This document shows, piece after piece, positions 17,359-26,094 of a stretch of DNA of 64,000 nucleotides. Made by a program: the position numbers and the translations under genes. The stretch is from Parasphingorhabdus halotolerans. Its GTDB lineage: Bacteria; Pseudomonadota; Alphaproteobacteria; Sphingomonadales; Sphingomonadaceae. The notes under the pieces were generated by a model that was given only the letters and a program-made list of their open reading frames with translations, did not search any database and was not told the DNA's origin. The stretch lies in NCBI RefSeq assembly GCF_012516475.1, contig NZ_CP051217.1, positions 3,162,001 to 3,226,000 on the forward strand, given 5' to 3'. Position 1 is the stretch's first letter. Each line of letters starts with the position of its first letter.

Positions 17359-17443
17359 GAACAGACCGGATTTATTTTCTGTCCACCAGATAATATTGGA
17401 AATCACTGGGGCAATCAGATTCAATTCGAACGAGGAAATGACC

Positions 17444-17974
17444 ATGAGCAAGAAGAAAACTAATCTCCCCTCTGAGAGCAAATCCGTCAGAAATGGCCCG
17501 GTCAGCCGGTTCAATGTTCCGGTAACCGCGAGCAATGTCTGGGAGCCGTTTTCACGGATACGCGACGAATTTGACCGGATGTTTGATGATACTCCGGGCA
17601 ACGCGTTTGGCTCGCGGATGCTGCAAAAACTATATGACAATGCCGACCCTGCTGTCGAATTGCGGGACAGGAAGGATGAATATCAACTGGTCGCCGAAGT
17701 GCCCGGCATGAGCACCGACGATATTGAGATCAAGCTCAGCGACGGCATGCTGCGGGTATCGGGCGAGAAATCGGAAAGCCATGAGGAAGAAGGCGAAAGC
17801 TTCATGTTTTCCGAGCGGCATTATGGTAGCTTCGAGCGCGCAATCAAATTGCCAAACGGCGTCGACCATCAGAAAATCAGCGCCGAAGCCAAGGATGGCC
17901 TGCTGACTGTACATATCCCGAAAAGTGCAGAAGCCATCCAGAAAGAACGCAAGATCCCTATCAACACTGCCTAA
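17444..17974 (+). CDS. Hsp20 / alpha-crystallin small heat shock protein
   Basis: 176 residues. A variable N terminus (SRIRDEFDRMFDDTPG) leads to an alpha-crystallin domain at about 70-165 (AVELRDRKDEYQLVAEVPGM, the GLLTVHIPK end motif), followed by a KERKIPI tail. It acts as an ATP-independent holdase in the cytoplasm. Start at ATG 17444 because CGAGG is correctly spaced; an ATG at 17438 is too close. Divergent from fixL with a FixJ-like box between, so it may be induced at low oxygen. Confidence 0.9.
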   Translation: MSKKKTNLPSESKSVRNGPVSRFNVPVTASNVWEPFSRIRDEFDRMFDDTPGNAFGSRMLQKLYDNADPAVELRDRKDEYQLVAEVPGMSTDDIEIKLSDGMLRVSGEKSESHEEEGESFMFSERHYGSFERAIKLPNGVDHQKISAEAKDGLLTVHIPKSAEAIQKERKIPINTA

Positions 17975-18100
17975 ATGGCGGGTTGATTCGCGATGCAGGC
18001 CGCTTTTCTTCCCCCAACGCCCTTGACCCCCGCGTATCGGAAGGAGGGCGGCCTGTGGCCGCTAAATCAACATGAATGCACTTAACAATCGATGGTCATT

Positions 18101-18922
18101 ATGAAACATAAGCCAATCCTGCTGGCGACAGATATGACAGCCCGTTGCGACCGTCCGCTGGACCGTGCACTGATGCTGGCGAAACTCTGGGAAACGCAGC
18201 TCATCATCGCCCATGTTGTCGATCCCAAAACGGCCGGGAAGAAGGGGCTAATACCCAGCGATATCAGCATCCGGATCAGGGAAGAGCTTCCGGTGACCGA
18301 TGTCGATGTTCGGATCAGCGTACATATGGGCAATATTAGTGATGAGATTCTCGGTGTTGCCAAAAGCGAGGGATGCGGTCTGATTGTTACCGGTGTGGCC
18401 CATTATGATGGCATCAGCGATATTTTCCTCGGCACTCCGGTTGATCATCTTTTACGAAGCGCGCCGATTCCCATCCTGATTGTCAAACGCAAGCCGATCC
18501 TGCCCTATGACAATATCGTGATCGCGACCGACTTTTCCAGCTGCGCGCTCAAGGCACTGAACACCGCCGCTGCGCTCTTTCCGAAATCCCCGCTCCATCT
18601 GGTTCATGCTTACCACGTTCCCTATACGGGGTGGTTGAAATCAGATGCGGTGGAAAAAGAAGTCGATTCCGAGGAAGCGAAGCTGATGGAACGGTTCCTC
18701 GCCCAGACCTCAATCGACAATGAAACATTTGATCGCTTGTCATCTTCAATCGAAAAAGGCGAACCGGGCAAGATCATTCTCCAAAAAATCGAGGAAACAA
18801 AATCCGAGCTAGTGGTTCTGGGAACCAGCGGGCGGAGCGGCACCGTGCACACCAGCCTTGGTACCAACGCAAGATTGGTCCTGGGCTGGCTCAAGCAGGA
18901 TGTTTTGATGGTGCGCGAGTAA
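18101..18922 (+). CDS. Tandem universal stress protein (UspA family)
   Basis: 273 residues with two UspA domains (about 3-135 and 140-272). Each begins with a short beta strand and an aspartate (ILLATDMTAR; IVIATDFSSC). The second domain carries the ATP-binding motif G-x2-G-x9-G-T in LGTSGRSGTVHTSLGT; the first domain is degenerate there. Tandem Usp proteins are common in oxygen-limitation regulons. ATG 18101 is chosen over ATG 18092; neither has a strong ribosome site. Confidence 0.88.
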   Translation: MKHKPILLATDMTARCDRPLDRALMLAKLWETQLIIAHVVDPKTAGKKGLIPSDISIRIREELPVTDVDVRISVHMGNISDEILGVAKSEGCGLIVTGVAHYDGISDIFLGTPVDHLLRSAPIPILIVKRKPILPYDNIVIATDFSSCALKALNTAAALFPKSPLHLVHAYHVPYTGWLKSDAVEKEVDSEEAKLMERFLAQTSIDNETFDRLSSSIEKGEPGKIILQKIEETKSELVVLGTSGRSGTVHTSLGTNARLVLGWLKQDVLMVRE

Positions 18923-18961
18923 CGGCACCAACCATCAAGCCCACCAACCATCAAACCTGTG

Positions 18962-19590
18962 TCAGGATTTGTCTGCGTAAAGCAAGCGACCAGTTCCCAG
19001 TCTTTGCAAAACCGTCGCCAGATCTGTTTCTGAAAAGGCAAAACAGCCCTGACTGCGACCGATTTTCCCGTGTTTACCAACCATCGCCGGATCAACATAC
19101 CATGCGCCGTGAATGACAATGGCACGGCTCTCGGCGTTGTCATTGCGCGGTTCCAAGCCAGTCAGTCTGCGTGAGAGGCCATGTTTTCCAGTATAGGTTT
19201 CGCTCGTGACATAGCTGCCCCCGAGGATGCTTCGGATCCCGGCACATTGGAAAATTGCTGAAGCCAGCCGCTGTGTTTTCTGTCCGACCCTTTGCCGTGC
19301 GCGACCAACAGAGAGGTTGTGCGCCCGTTCATCAGGTCTACCAGATGAAAACGCCTCTTCGAGGAATGGAGTGAATAATCGGCAATGCCGATAATGTCCT
19401 TATGGGCAATCAATTTGCCATGAGTATCAAGCGCTGCCCTAGCTTTGGCCAATAATTTGGGGGCCAATAATTCGGGGGTCAATAATTCGGGATCAAGCTT
19501 TGCAATTGATTTGGCCAATGCCGGGACGGAGCCCGCAAATGCCGCGCCCAACCCAATCACGCCGGCGGATAGAAAAATTCTTCGATTCAT
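18962..19590 (-). pseudogene. Murein L,D-transpeptidase catalytic-domain protein, frameshifted
   Basis: From ATG 19590 (after GAAGGAGATT) the frame starts with a signal peptide (about 1-25) and reads the family N-terminal half through SNVPGSEASS, then goes off. The other frame continues SYVTSETYTGKHGLSRRLTG, RAIVIHGAWYV and the catalytic GRSQGCFAF before the stop at 18962. They join at the five-base C run 19218-19222: one more C would fuse them into a 209-residue protein. The catalytic cysteine is thus encoded but out of frame. A sequencing error is as likely as a true pseudogene. It is divergent from another L,D-transpeptidase. Confidence 0.8.
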
Positions 19591-19677
19591 AATCTCCTTC
19601 TGCCCTAATCCGATATATTTTGGGACTAGGTAGATATACATATTGTGGGAAGTTTCCGGGACCTGAACAAGGGTTGG

Positions 19678-20802
19678 ATGAGAATAACAATCACTGTGAT
19701 TGCCGCTTTTGTATTGGCTTGGACGGTTCCGGTACAATCGCAAGATGCATCCCGTTGGAATGCCCTGCAAATTGCCCAGCTTCAGACTCTGATTGACGAC
19801 TTGCCCGCCCAAGGGCTCGATGCATGCAATGTTTCAAATACATCTGCCAAGGATGACGCACAATTGATGATCGTGGCCAAGCAATTGGCGGACGCTTATC
19901 TGGAAGGTTGCAACCGGGGCATAGGCCGTTTGCGCTGGCATATCGAAAGCCGGGATAATCTGATCGATACCGGAAAATTATTGCGGCTGGCCCTGCAACG
20001 CGACGAACTGGGCCCATTATTTGGTGCCTTGCGTCCCCAAAATCCCAATTATCTGGCTTTGCGCGCGGCGTTACAGACCGAGGTCGATCCGGAAAAACAG
20101 CGAATATTGAAGTTGAATATGGAGCGCTGGCGTTGGATGCCGCTTTATCTTGGCGAGAAATATCTGGTCGTCAACGCCGCCAGTTTTGAAGTCACGCTTT
20201 GGGAAAATCACAAACCCGTTGGGCGATGGCCGGTGATCGTCGGAAAGGCCACATCTCAAACTCCGGTTTTCGATACTCGGGTGGAAGGCGTCACGCTCAA
20301 CCCCTGGTGGGAAATTCCGTCAAGCATTGTTGCAGAAGGCATTGGATCTATGGTTCGCAACAACCCAACTGCGGCCCGGCGCAAAGGTTATGTTGTGCAA
20401 GACGGCCAATATCGCCAGCGCCCCGGACCTGGCAATGCGCTGGGTCAGATGAAGCTGATCATGCCCAATCCTTACTCGGTCAAATTGCACGACACTTCAA
20501 ATCGGAGTCTGTTCACAAAACAAGTCAGGACGTTAAGCCACGGTTGCGTTCGGGTCGGCGACGCCATCGGTTTTGCAAAAACGATACTGGCGCAGGATAT
20601 GTCTTCAGCCGCGGTGGACAATATCTTGGATTCAAGAACCACCAAGTCAGTAAAAATTACCCAGACAATTCCAATCTACATCACCTATTTTACCGCAGGG
20701 ATGGACGCTGAGGGAGGTGTAGCTTTCTTTCCCGATGTTTATGGAAGAGATTCAGTAAGACTGGCCGAGAGGGAGCCGTTTCGGGATGAGTGCCATTCCT
20801 GA
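19678..20802 (+). CDS. L,D-transpeptidase with YkuD domain
   Basis: 374 residues with a Sec signal peptide (1-22), an extended helical N-terminal region, and a YkuD domain (about 160-330) with catalytic motif SHGCVRVGD (Ser287, His288, Cys290). It makes 3-3 cross-links in peptidoglycan or attaches proteins to it, in the periplasm. I chose ATG 19678, preceded by AAGGGTTGG, because it gives a clean signal peptide; a GTG at 19645 is possible. Convergent with the next gene, 19 bases apart. Confidence 0.87.
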   Translation: MRITITVIAAFVLAWTVPVQSQDASRWNALQIAQLQTLIDDLPAQGLDACNVSNTSAKDDAQLMIVAKQLADAYLEGCNRGIGRLRWHIESRDNLIDTGKLLRLALQRDELGPLFGALRPQNPNYLALRAALQTEVDPEKQRILKLNMERWRWMPLYLGEKYLVVNAASFEVTLWENHKPVGRWPVIVGKATSQTPVFDTRVEGVTLNPWWEIPSSIVAEGIGSMVRNNPTAARRKGYVVQDGQYRQRPGPGNALGQMKLIMPNPYSVKLHDTSNRSLFTKQVRTLSHGCVRVGDAIGFAKTILAQDMSSAAVDNILDSRTTKSVKITQTIPIYITYFTAGMDAEGGVAFFPDVYGRDSVRLAEREPFRDECHS

Positions 20803-20821
20803 GACATTCAGACAGATGTCA

Positions 20822-22372
20822 TCAGCCAACACTCTCCAGCGCTCGCCGGAGCCCCCTGAGCAATTTTTCGCGATCCTTGTCGGATTTTAGGGTGTGGATT
20901 TTCTGATCAACTGACGCGCGCAACTCAGCCAGTTGTGAAATCCAGTCTCTGGGGGCAACCAGTCGTCTGGCATCGGCGCGCGGAGACGATAATTCGTTTG
21001 CCAGCGTTGCCGCTTGCAATCCCCATTTTTCGCCTAATGCTGGAATTATAGCGGCGGGATATGATCCACTCTCTGCAAGGCCATCGGCAAAACTGCGAAG
21101 GCTTTTTTCCTCCCCGTGGACCAGAAAAATTGTGCCCGACACAGGGCCGCGATCCTTTGTCCACTGCAGCAAACCCTTGCGATCCGCGTGATTGGAATAG
21201 CCATCGAGATTGGCTATCTCGGCATTCACCAGAACATCATTGCCCGAAATGCGTACGGCTTTCGCGCCATCGCGCAAGACCGAGCCGAGCGTGCCCGCGA
21301 CCTGAAAGCCGGTAAACAATAGACGCGAATGGCGATTGGGCAAATTGCGGATCAGATGATGGCGGATCCGCCCACCCTCGCACATGCCAGACCCTGCAAT
21401 GATCACCATGCCGGTCATTCTGTTGAGCTTCTTGGATTCTTCCACCGACTGGATGAATCGAATATTCGTCCGGTTCATGATATCGAGCCCGCTATTGCGG
21501 TAGCGCAAAATCGTCCTGGTAATTTTCTGGGCCAATGGCGCGTCCAGGAACACATTGACCGGTGAAAGACGGCCGGAGTCGAACAGCGCGGCAAAATCTT
21601 CCAGTATGGCCTGTGTGCGTTCTACTGCAAATGCCGGTATTAAAAGGTTTCCGCCTGCCTTGACTGTGTCTTCGACAAAGGCCGCGAGTTCTTCACGTCG
21701 CTCGCTGATCAACATGTCTTCGCGATCACGATCACCGTAGGTGGACTCGCAGATGACATGATCATAGCCGCCGAGCATCTGATCTGCACAATAGATTGGT
21801 GCGCCGGTACCGATATCACCGGAGACTAATATCCGCTGCCCGGCAATGTTGATTTCAATCGACGCCGATCCAACAATATGACGCGCATCCCAGAAACGGA
21901 ACGAGACGCCATTGCCCAAATCAATTTCCTCGCAATAATCAACGGCTTGGATATGCTTGAACAGCGCGGTGATATCGGGACCGGTATATAGCGGCTCAAA
22001 CGGCGTCAGTCCTGCACGGTCGGCCCGCCTGTTGCGGCGCTCGACTGATGCGGCTTGTAGTTTGGCTGAGTCCTGCAAGAGCGGCTTTAAAATATCTGCA
22101 GTGGGTTTCGTGCAATAGGTTGGAGCGCTGCAGCCATTGATATACAGGCAAGGTAGCCGCCCACTATGATCGAGATGGGCGTGCGTCAGGATTACGGCAT
22201 CAATGTCGCGCGCATCGAAAGGCAGTTTTTCATAATTCAGCTTTTCAAGCGAGCGCGTTCCCTGAAACATCCCGCAATCAACGATGATTGTTTTGTTCGC
22301 TCCCTGGATTTCGAAACACGAACCAGTGACTGTCCCCGCTGCGCCGTGAAATGTAACAGTAACTTCGTTCAT
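20822..22372 (-). CDS. MBL-fold, beta-CASP type RNase-like metallo-hydrolase
   Basis: 516 residues. The metallo-beta-lactamase motif HAHLDHSG binds two zinc ions through His64, His66, Asp68 and His69. A beta-CASP insertion follows (about 190-370, including ESTYGDRDR and VERTQAIL), then the RMMBL C-terminal part with SNHADRKGLLQW and FLVHGEEKSL. Proteins of this type are CPSF73-like RNA exo/endonucleases. They often sit next to universal stress genes in alphaproteobacteria; here the Usp gene 37 bases upstream shares the strand and probably the transcript. Confidence 0.87.
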   Translation of the reverse strand: MNEVTVTFHGAAGTVTGSCFEIQGANKTIIVDCGMFQGTRSLEKLNYEKLPFDARDIDAVILTHAHLDHSGRLPCLYINGCSAPTYCTKPTADILKPLLQDSAKLQAASVERRNRRADRAGLTPFEPLYTGPDITALFKHIQAVDYCEEIDLGNGVSFRFWDARHIVGSASIEINIAGQRILVSGDIGTGAPIYCADQMLGGYDHVICESTYGDRDREDMLISERREELAAFVEDTVKAGGNLLIPAFAVERTQAILEDFAALFDSGRLSPVNVFLDAPLAQKITRTILRYRNSGLDIMNRTNIRFIQSVEESKKLNRMTGMVIIAGSGMCEGGRIRHHLIRNLPNRHSRLLFTGFQVAGTLGSVLRDGAKAVRISGNDVLVNAEIANLDGYSNHADRKGLLQWTKDRGPVSGTIFLVHGEEKSLRSFADGLAESGSYPAAIIPALGEKWGLQAATLANELSSPRADARRLVAPRDWISQLAELRASVDQKIHTLKSDKDREKLLRGLRRALESVG

Positions 22373-22408
22373 TCAAACTTCTTGCCCCATATGATCAGGT
22401 CTCTTAAA

Positions 22409-23221
22409 TCAGTGCGAAACAACTAAGGGTACGGGGCAATCCCTGAACAGACTGCGGGTTACGCCGCCAAACAGAAATTCGCGCGCTCGACTGTGGCCAT
22501 AGGCACCCATCACCATATAGCTGGCTTTCAGGCCATCAATGCTCGCAAGCAAAGCCGTCTGGGCCGATGATTTTTTGCCGGTTTGCTGATGCACTTCTGA
22601 TTTGATCCCATGCCGCGACAGATACTCGGATGCATCCAGAGGTGGCAGATCATGATCCTTGTCCTCATCGACCGTGAGGATATGCACATCTTTCGCGAGC
22701 TTGAGCAGGGGAACCGACGCCCGCAGCGCATTGCCCGCTTCAAAGCTGCCATTCCACGCGATCAGGGCAGTACCCGTCGCATCAAATTTTTTCACACTGT
22801 CCGGCTGAACCAAAACGGGTATGCGCGTGTTGAAAAGTACATCGCCCAATATCCCGATCGGTATATTATTATCTTTGTCACCGCTGGCGGAACTCAGGAC
22901 GATGATGTCGGTCAGTGCAGAGTTCTTTGCCAGTCCCCGCGCAGAATCTGCGTTTTCTTCACGGTAATTCCACGAGACATCTTCGCTGGAAAGACGCTGT
23001 TCTATTTCCTGTCGCAAAGCCAAATCGGCTTCCTGGGTCATTTTGGCGACGTCATACATGACAGACATGCCGGTCACGCCATCAAAAGCCATCTGCGGGC
23101 TATAGGGGTTGGAACGCAAGCAATGGAGATGTCCGTCAACTGCACGGGTCAAATCCAGAGCTGCCTGAAGTCGCGCATCCAATCCGGTATCATCGTTAAT
23201 ATAGAGCAACACTGATTTCAC
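22409..23221 (-). CDS. Universal stress protein, tandem UspA family
   Basis: 270 residues with an N-terminal degenerate Usp half and a C-terminal Usp half ending in the nucleotide motif (MVMGAYGHSRAREFLFGGVT, fitting G-x2-G-x9-G). It starts MKSVLLYINDD, a typical Usp strand. It is the first gene of a probable two-gene transcript with the MBL-fold hydrolase. A FixJ-like string lies about 80 bases upstream (23302-23318). Confidence 0.87.
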   Translation of the reverse strand: MKSVLLYINDDTGLDARLQAALDLTRAVDGHLHCLRSNPYSPQMAFDGVTGMSVMYDVAKMTQEADLALRQEIEQRLSSEDVSWNYREENADSARGLAKNSALTDIIVLSSASGDKDNNIPIGILGDVLFNTRIPVLVQPDSVKKFDATGTALIAWNGSFEAGNALRASVPLLKLAKDVHILTVDEDKDHDLPPLDASEYLSRHGIKSEVHQQTGKKSSAQTALLASIDGLKASYMVMGAYGHSRAREFLFGGVTRSLFRDCPVPLVVSH

Positions 23222-23301
23222 GATTTTTCTCCTGTCCAGAAGGATTTCCAGCGTTGGAAATCATCAATCAAAGGAGCTTAAGCCGTTCGAATATAATCAT
23301 G

Positions 23302-23318
23302 TATCAGGGATATTACGG
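23302..23318 (-). promoter_or_regulatory. FixJ-like box upstream of the second Usp gene
   Basis: On the minus strand this reads CCGTAATATCCCTGATA, sharing CGTA-(A/G)-(A/T)-ATCCC with the box at 17341-17358. It is about 80 bases before the Usp start at 23221, a plausible activator distance. Inference from similarity. Confidence 0.35.
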
Positions 23319-23338
23319 AGCGAGCAATTTTGCTTGCC

Positions 23339-23926
23339 TTAATCGCCATTGGCTCCATGTTCGGCAATTTTCTTCAACCAGCGTTCGCGATGACTCGCGC
23401 CGCCGTCGACATTGCCAATTAGCGATGCTGTTACGGGATCGACGCCAGTCAGTTTCAGAATATTGCGCTTGAAGCTTCGGACACTATGTGATGCAAAATA
23501 GGCACGGTAAAATAGCGACGGCATACCCATAGTGACAATCAGCCGTGCCGAACGACCACGCAGCAATTTCTTCGGCATTTGCGCGTAACCGTCTTCGCCA
23601 TAATCCAGCGCGAAATTGGGGCGAAACGCTTGTTCGAGAAAGGCCTTCAACAAGGCCGGCATATCACCCATCCAGAGCGGGTAATAAAACACGATATGTT
23701 GCGCCCATTTAATTGCCTCCTGACCGGGTCTGACTGACGCCGGAACATCTTCTTCCAGCCACTGCTTCCGGCTTTCCAGCATTGGGATATTTTTCCCCGC
23801 AAGCCGGATTTCGCGAACCTCATGCCCAGCCTCTCTGGCGGCGTCAGCATAAGCGGCGACTATGGCATGGCCAAAACGGGCAGGACTGGGATCAGGATGG
23901 CCATCGATTATCGCGATGCGCTTCAT
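23339..23926 (-). CDS. Flavodoxin-fold NAD(P)H:quinone oxidoreductase-like protein
   Basis: 195 residues of the flavodoxin_2 fold (MdaB/KefF/NQO family). The N terminus MKRIAIIDGHPDPSPARFGH binds FMN/FAD phosphate; HIVFYYPLWMGDMPALLKAF is the hallmark second loop. It probably carries out two-electron reduction of quinones or nitro compounds. It is last in the stress block and faces the Usp gene across a short gap on the same strand, so it may be co-regulated. Confidence 0.85.
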   Translation of the reverse strand: MKRIAIIDGHPDPSPARFGHAIVAAYADAAREAGHEVREIRLAGKNIPMLESRKQWLEEDVPASVRPGQEAIKWAQHIVFYYPLWMGDMPALLKAFLEQAFRPNFALDYGEDGYAQMPKKLLRGRSARLIVTMGMPSLFYRAYFASHSVRSFKRNILKLTGVDPVTASLIGNVDGGASHRERWLKKIAEHGANGD

Positions 23927-23944
23927 GGTATTCTCTCCTGACCG

Positions 23945-24555
23945 TTATTTCTTTGGCACCTGCCACTGGAAAGCTGTGATGAGTTCCATCAGAGCCTCTT
24001 GGGCATCCGCATCAATTTCTTGTGGATAGGAAGCAACCAGCCGCGCATCCCAATAGCCATAATCCATCGCGGTCAGGCTGAAATGCCAGGGGATGCTGTC
24101 TTTATCGCCGTCAAATATGCCCTGATAGGCGGCAATATCCGGTCTTCCGGAGACGAAATAATCACCTTCCGACAGCACTGAAGCGCTCGAATAACGCGAC
24201 AGCAGATCGGGTTTGATTATGATGTAGTGGTTCTTGGCGTCCAGATCCTCCAGATGGACCACCACTATCCGCACATCGATTTCGTGATCATCGACCGTTC
24301 GAACATAGCCAATTTCGAAGTTATTTCCGCTGAAATCAGTGGTCATCTCGCATTGACGGGTAAATCCGGCAATCTCGGCGGGAAAGACAAAGCCACTGTC
24401 TTTATGGACGATAGAGGAACCGCCTTTATAGGGTGCGAACACATCAAACATCGGCTCCGAACCCACCACGCATTCGGCGGCGGCTGGACTGGCGGCAAGA
24501 CATAAAGCCGCCGCCCTGCCATAAGATATTTTGAAAAAGACTGGCTAACGGGCAT
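23945..24555 (-). CDS. Secreted protein of unknown function, frameshifted in its signal peptide
   Basis: The mature part (about 175 residues, SEPMFDVFAPYKGGSSIV onward, predicted mostly beta) has no usable start of its own except a GTG at 24469. The other frame supplies ATG 24555 with AGGGAGAG and reads MPVSQSFSKYLMAG. If one C is restored in the CCC at 24514-24516 the protein continues AAALCLAASPAAAEC, a perfect signal peptide joined to the mature part. I therefore annotate the whole span. I recognise no family. It follows the 119-residue gene by 29 bases and likely shares its transcript. Confidence 0.6.
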
Positions 24556-24584
24556 TGTAACTCTCCCTAATTGGAACGCGGAAA

Positions 24585-24944
24585 TCATTCGTGGCAACTG
24601 ATCACCTTGAACGGGAGTGCACTGCCATCGGTTTCGGTGATGGTAATATATTCACCGATTTTCAGCGGATGATCTTTCAGTCGGAATATGGTTTCGTCAT
24701 CATCATCACCGACTTTATAGGAAAATGCCCAGCCGTTTTCCGTCGCAATCACAACGCCGCTCTGGTCCGGCTCACCGCGCCAGAAGCGCCGCACAACCGG
24801 GCGTTTCTCAGCTTCTTTCAGCTTTTTCGGTTCGATGAAGCCATCATCATCCAGTGGTACGCGAAACACATAGGCATGGGCGTTGGAGCCGCTGGGATAG
24901 TCAGCGGTCCGGGCGAGTTCGAGGCGAATTGTTTTCCAGGTCAT
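24585..24944 (-). CDS. Conserved hypothetical protein (MTWKTIRLELAR family)
   Basis: 119 residues starting MTWKTIRLELARTADYPSGS, then a predicted beta-rich domain with VGDDDDETIFRLKDHPLKIG. I recall similar 115-120 residue proteins as unnamed hypotheticals in sphingomonads; no function known. A longer frame reaches back to 25103, but that would overlap the membrane-protein gene and cover a palindrome (24974-24998) at operator distance, so ATG 24944 is preferred. The gene is followed by the secreted protein gene. Confidence 0.7.
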   Translation of the reverse strand: MTWKTIRLELARTADYPSGSNAHAYVFRVPLDDDGFIEPKKLKEAEKRPVVRRFWRGEPDQSGVVIATENGWAFSYKVGDDDDETIFRLKDHPLKIGEYITITETDGSALPFKVISCHE

Positions 24945-24973
24945 GCCGCGAGTTTGCCCATCCACGCGAACCG

Positions 24974-24998
24974 GCGCGATACGCAATGTTGCGTAGTT
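24974..24998. promoter_or_regulatory. Palindromic operator copy 1
   Basis: The core TACGCAATGTTGCGTA (24980-24995) is a palindrome with 7-base arms around TG. The 25-base block containing it recurs at 25722-25746 with one change. Copy 1 is 29 bases before the start at 24944; copy 2 is 31 bases before the start at 25690. Confidence 0.55.
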
Positions 24999-25024
24999 GG
25001 CAGCATTAGCGTCGTTATGGTCAT

Positions 25025-25690
25025 TCAGGCTTCGGTTGTTATGCCAAGACGCCGGAAAAATAATGCCAGACATATTGTGGCGCCCGGAAAGGTGATCGCC
25101 CAAAGCGACCCGCCCCAGATTAGCGGATGATAATATATCTGAAGCGCCAGAAAGGGCAGCAACAGACCATTGGCGAATAGAAAGAATCTGATGAGTTTTG
25201 GCAATCCATCGCCCGTAAAAATCTGTGCAGCGAACAGGGTCGACAGGCTCATGAAGTTATATCCCATTAGATCGACCGAATAGAGAAAGGAATCGAACGG
25301 GGTGAATAGAAACATCTCGATTCCATCAATCCGGCCCGCTGATATCCGGGGTGCAACAAACGTCAACTGAACATAATAGACGAGCCCGGTAAGCACGACA
25401 TAGGCCGTCGCGAAAGCTACCGCGATATGGCCGAATATTTTCCGCGCCGGAGCCGCAACATGGTGGACACTGATCATGAGGATGAGGAAGGCGGAACCCA
25501 GGAACAGCGATGGCGTAAGCAGCAGGACAATTCCGGTTGCGGTACTGCTACTTTCCGGACCGCCCGCCGATCCCAGAATGCCTGCCCATTCCGCCAACTG
25601 GGCGATAATATATGCGATACTGAAAAATGCCGAGAATAGCGCCGACCAGAAACCGACCCGCCGGTTTAAAGGGGAAACAGTTGGCAACAT
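25025..25690 (-). CDS. Uncharacterised multi-pass membrane protein
   Basis: 221 residues with six probable membrane helices (about 14-36, 51-73, 82-106, 125-147, 155-175, 185-210) and short loops. No motif or family that I recognise. ATG 25690 is preferred to a TTG three bases earlier. No clear ribosome site is visible, which may mean a short leader. It is flanked by the two palindrome copies and precedes the 119-residue gene on the same strand, so it probably responds to the same regulator. Confidence 0.65.
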   Translation of the reverse strand: MLPTVSPLNRRVGFWSALFSAFFSIAYIIAQLAEWAGILGSAGGPESSSTATGIVLLLTPSLFLGSAFLILMISVHHVAAPARKIFGHIAVAFATAYVVLTGLVYYVQLTFVAPRISAGRIDGIEMFLFTPFDSFLYSVDLMGYNFMSLSTLFAAQIFTGDGLPKLIRFFLFANGLLLPFLALQIYYHPLIWGGSLWAITFPGATICLALFFRRLGITTEA

Positions 25691-25721
25691 CAATATGACA
25701 ATTGCAGATCAGATGATTAGA

Positions 25722-25746
25722 GCGCGATACGCAATGTTGCGGAGTT
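25722..25746. promoter_or_regulatory. Palindromic operator copy 2
   Basis: Same 25-base block as 24974-24998 with one T-to-G change, here ATACGCAATGTTGCGGA at its core. It lies 31 bases upstream of the membrane-protein start (25690, minus strand). The equal position relative to two genes argues for a regulator site rather than a random repeat. Confidence 0.55.
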
Positions 25747-25870
25747 GAGGAAAGTCCAGATCACCCTTCGCGTGGAAAATCACGATAGAACGGAAAGAAA
25801 TCATATGTGAAGAGATATCTAAAAAACCAGACCTCGTTGTCGAGCGACATGAAAAGCTCTCGATTCAAAA

Positions 25871-26029
25871 GGGACCATATATTGCAATCAGCGCCATGAA
25901 ATCCTTCGACCGTTTGTAATATACGCCCTGCGCGATACCCTCACGGCGGCACAGCTCGGCGATCGTATCATCACCGCGCAAACCTTCCAGCACGATCCGT
26001 ATCTTCTCTTCCGCACCATATTGCTTGCG
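25871..26029 (-). pseudogene. Remnant of an IS3-type transposase OrfA
   Basis: On the minus strand a 53-codon frame reads a typical OrfA helix-turn-helix (RKQYGAEEKIRIVLEGLRG, then AELCRREGIAQGVYYKRSKD). The usual W in YYxWSK is changed to R and the protein breaks off after DFMALIAIYGP. No partner OrfB or inverted repeats are visible. This is a dead fragment. Confidence 0.65.
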
Positions 26030-26094
26030 GGTAGATATGTAGGGACTCGTGAGACATCTTTTTTAAATTCCTGATGCAGGAAGGAGATGATCGT

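Noticed and set aside
24945..25103. N-terminal extension of the 119-residue protein
   Set aside because: It would overlap the membrane-protein gene and cover the palindrome at operator distance.
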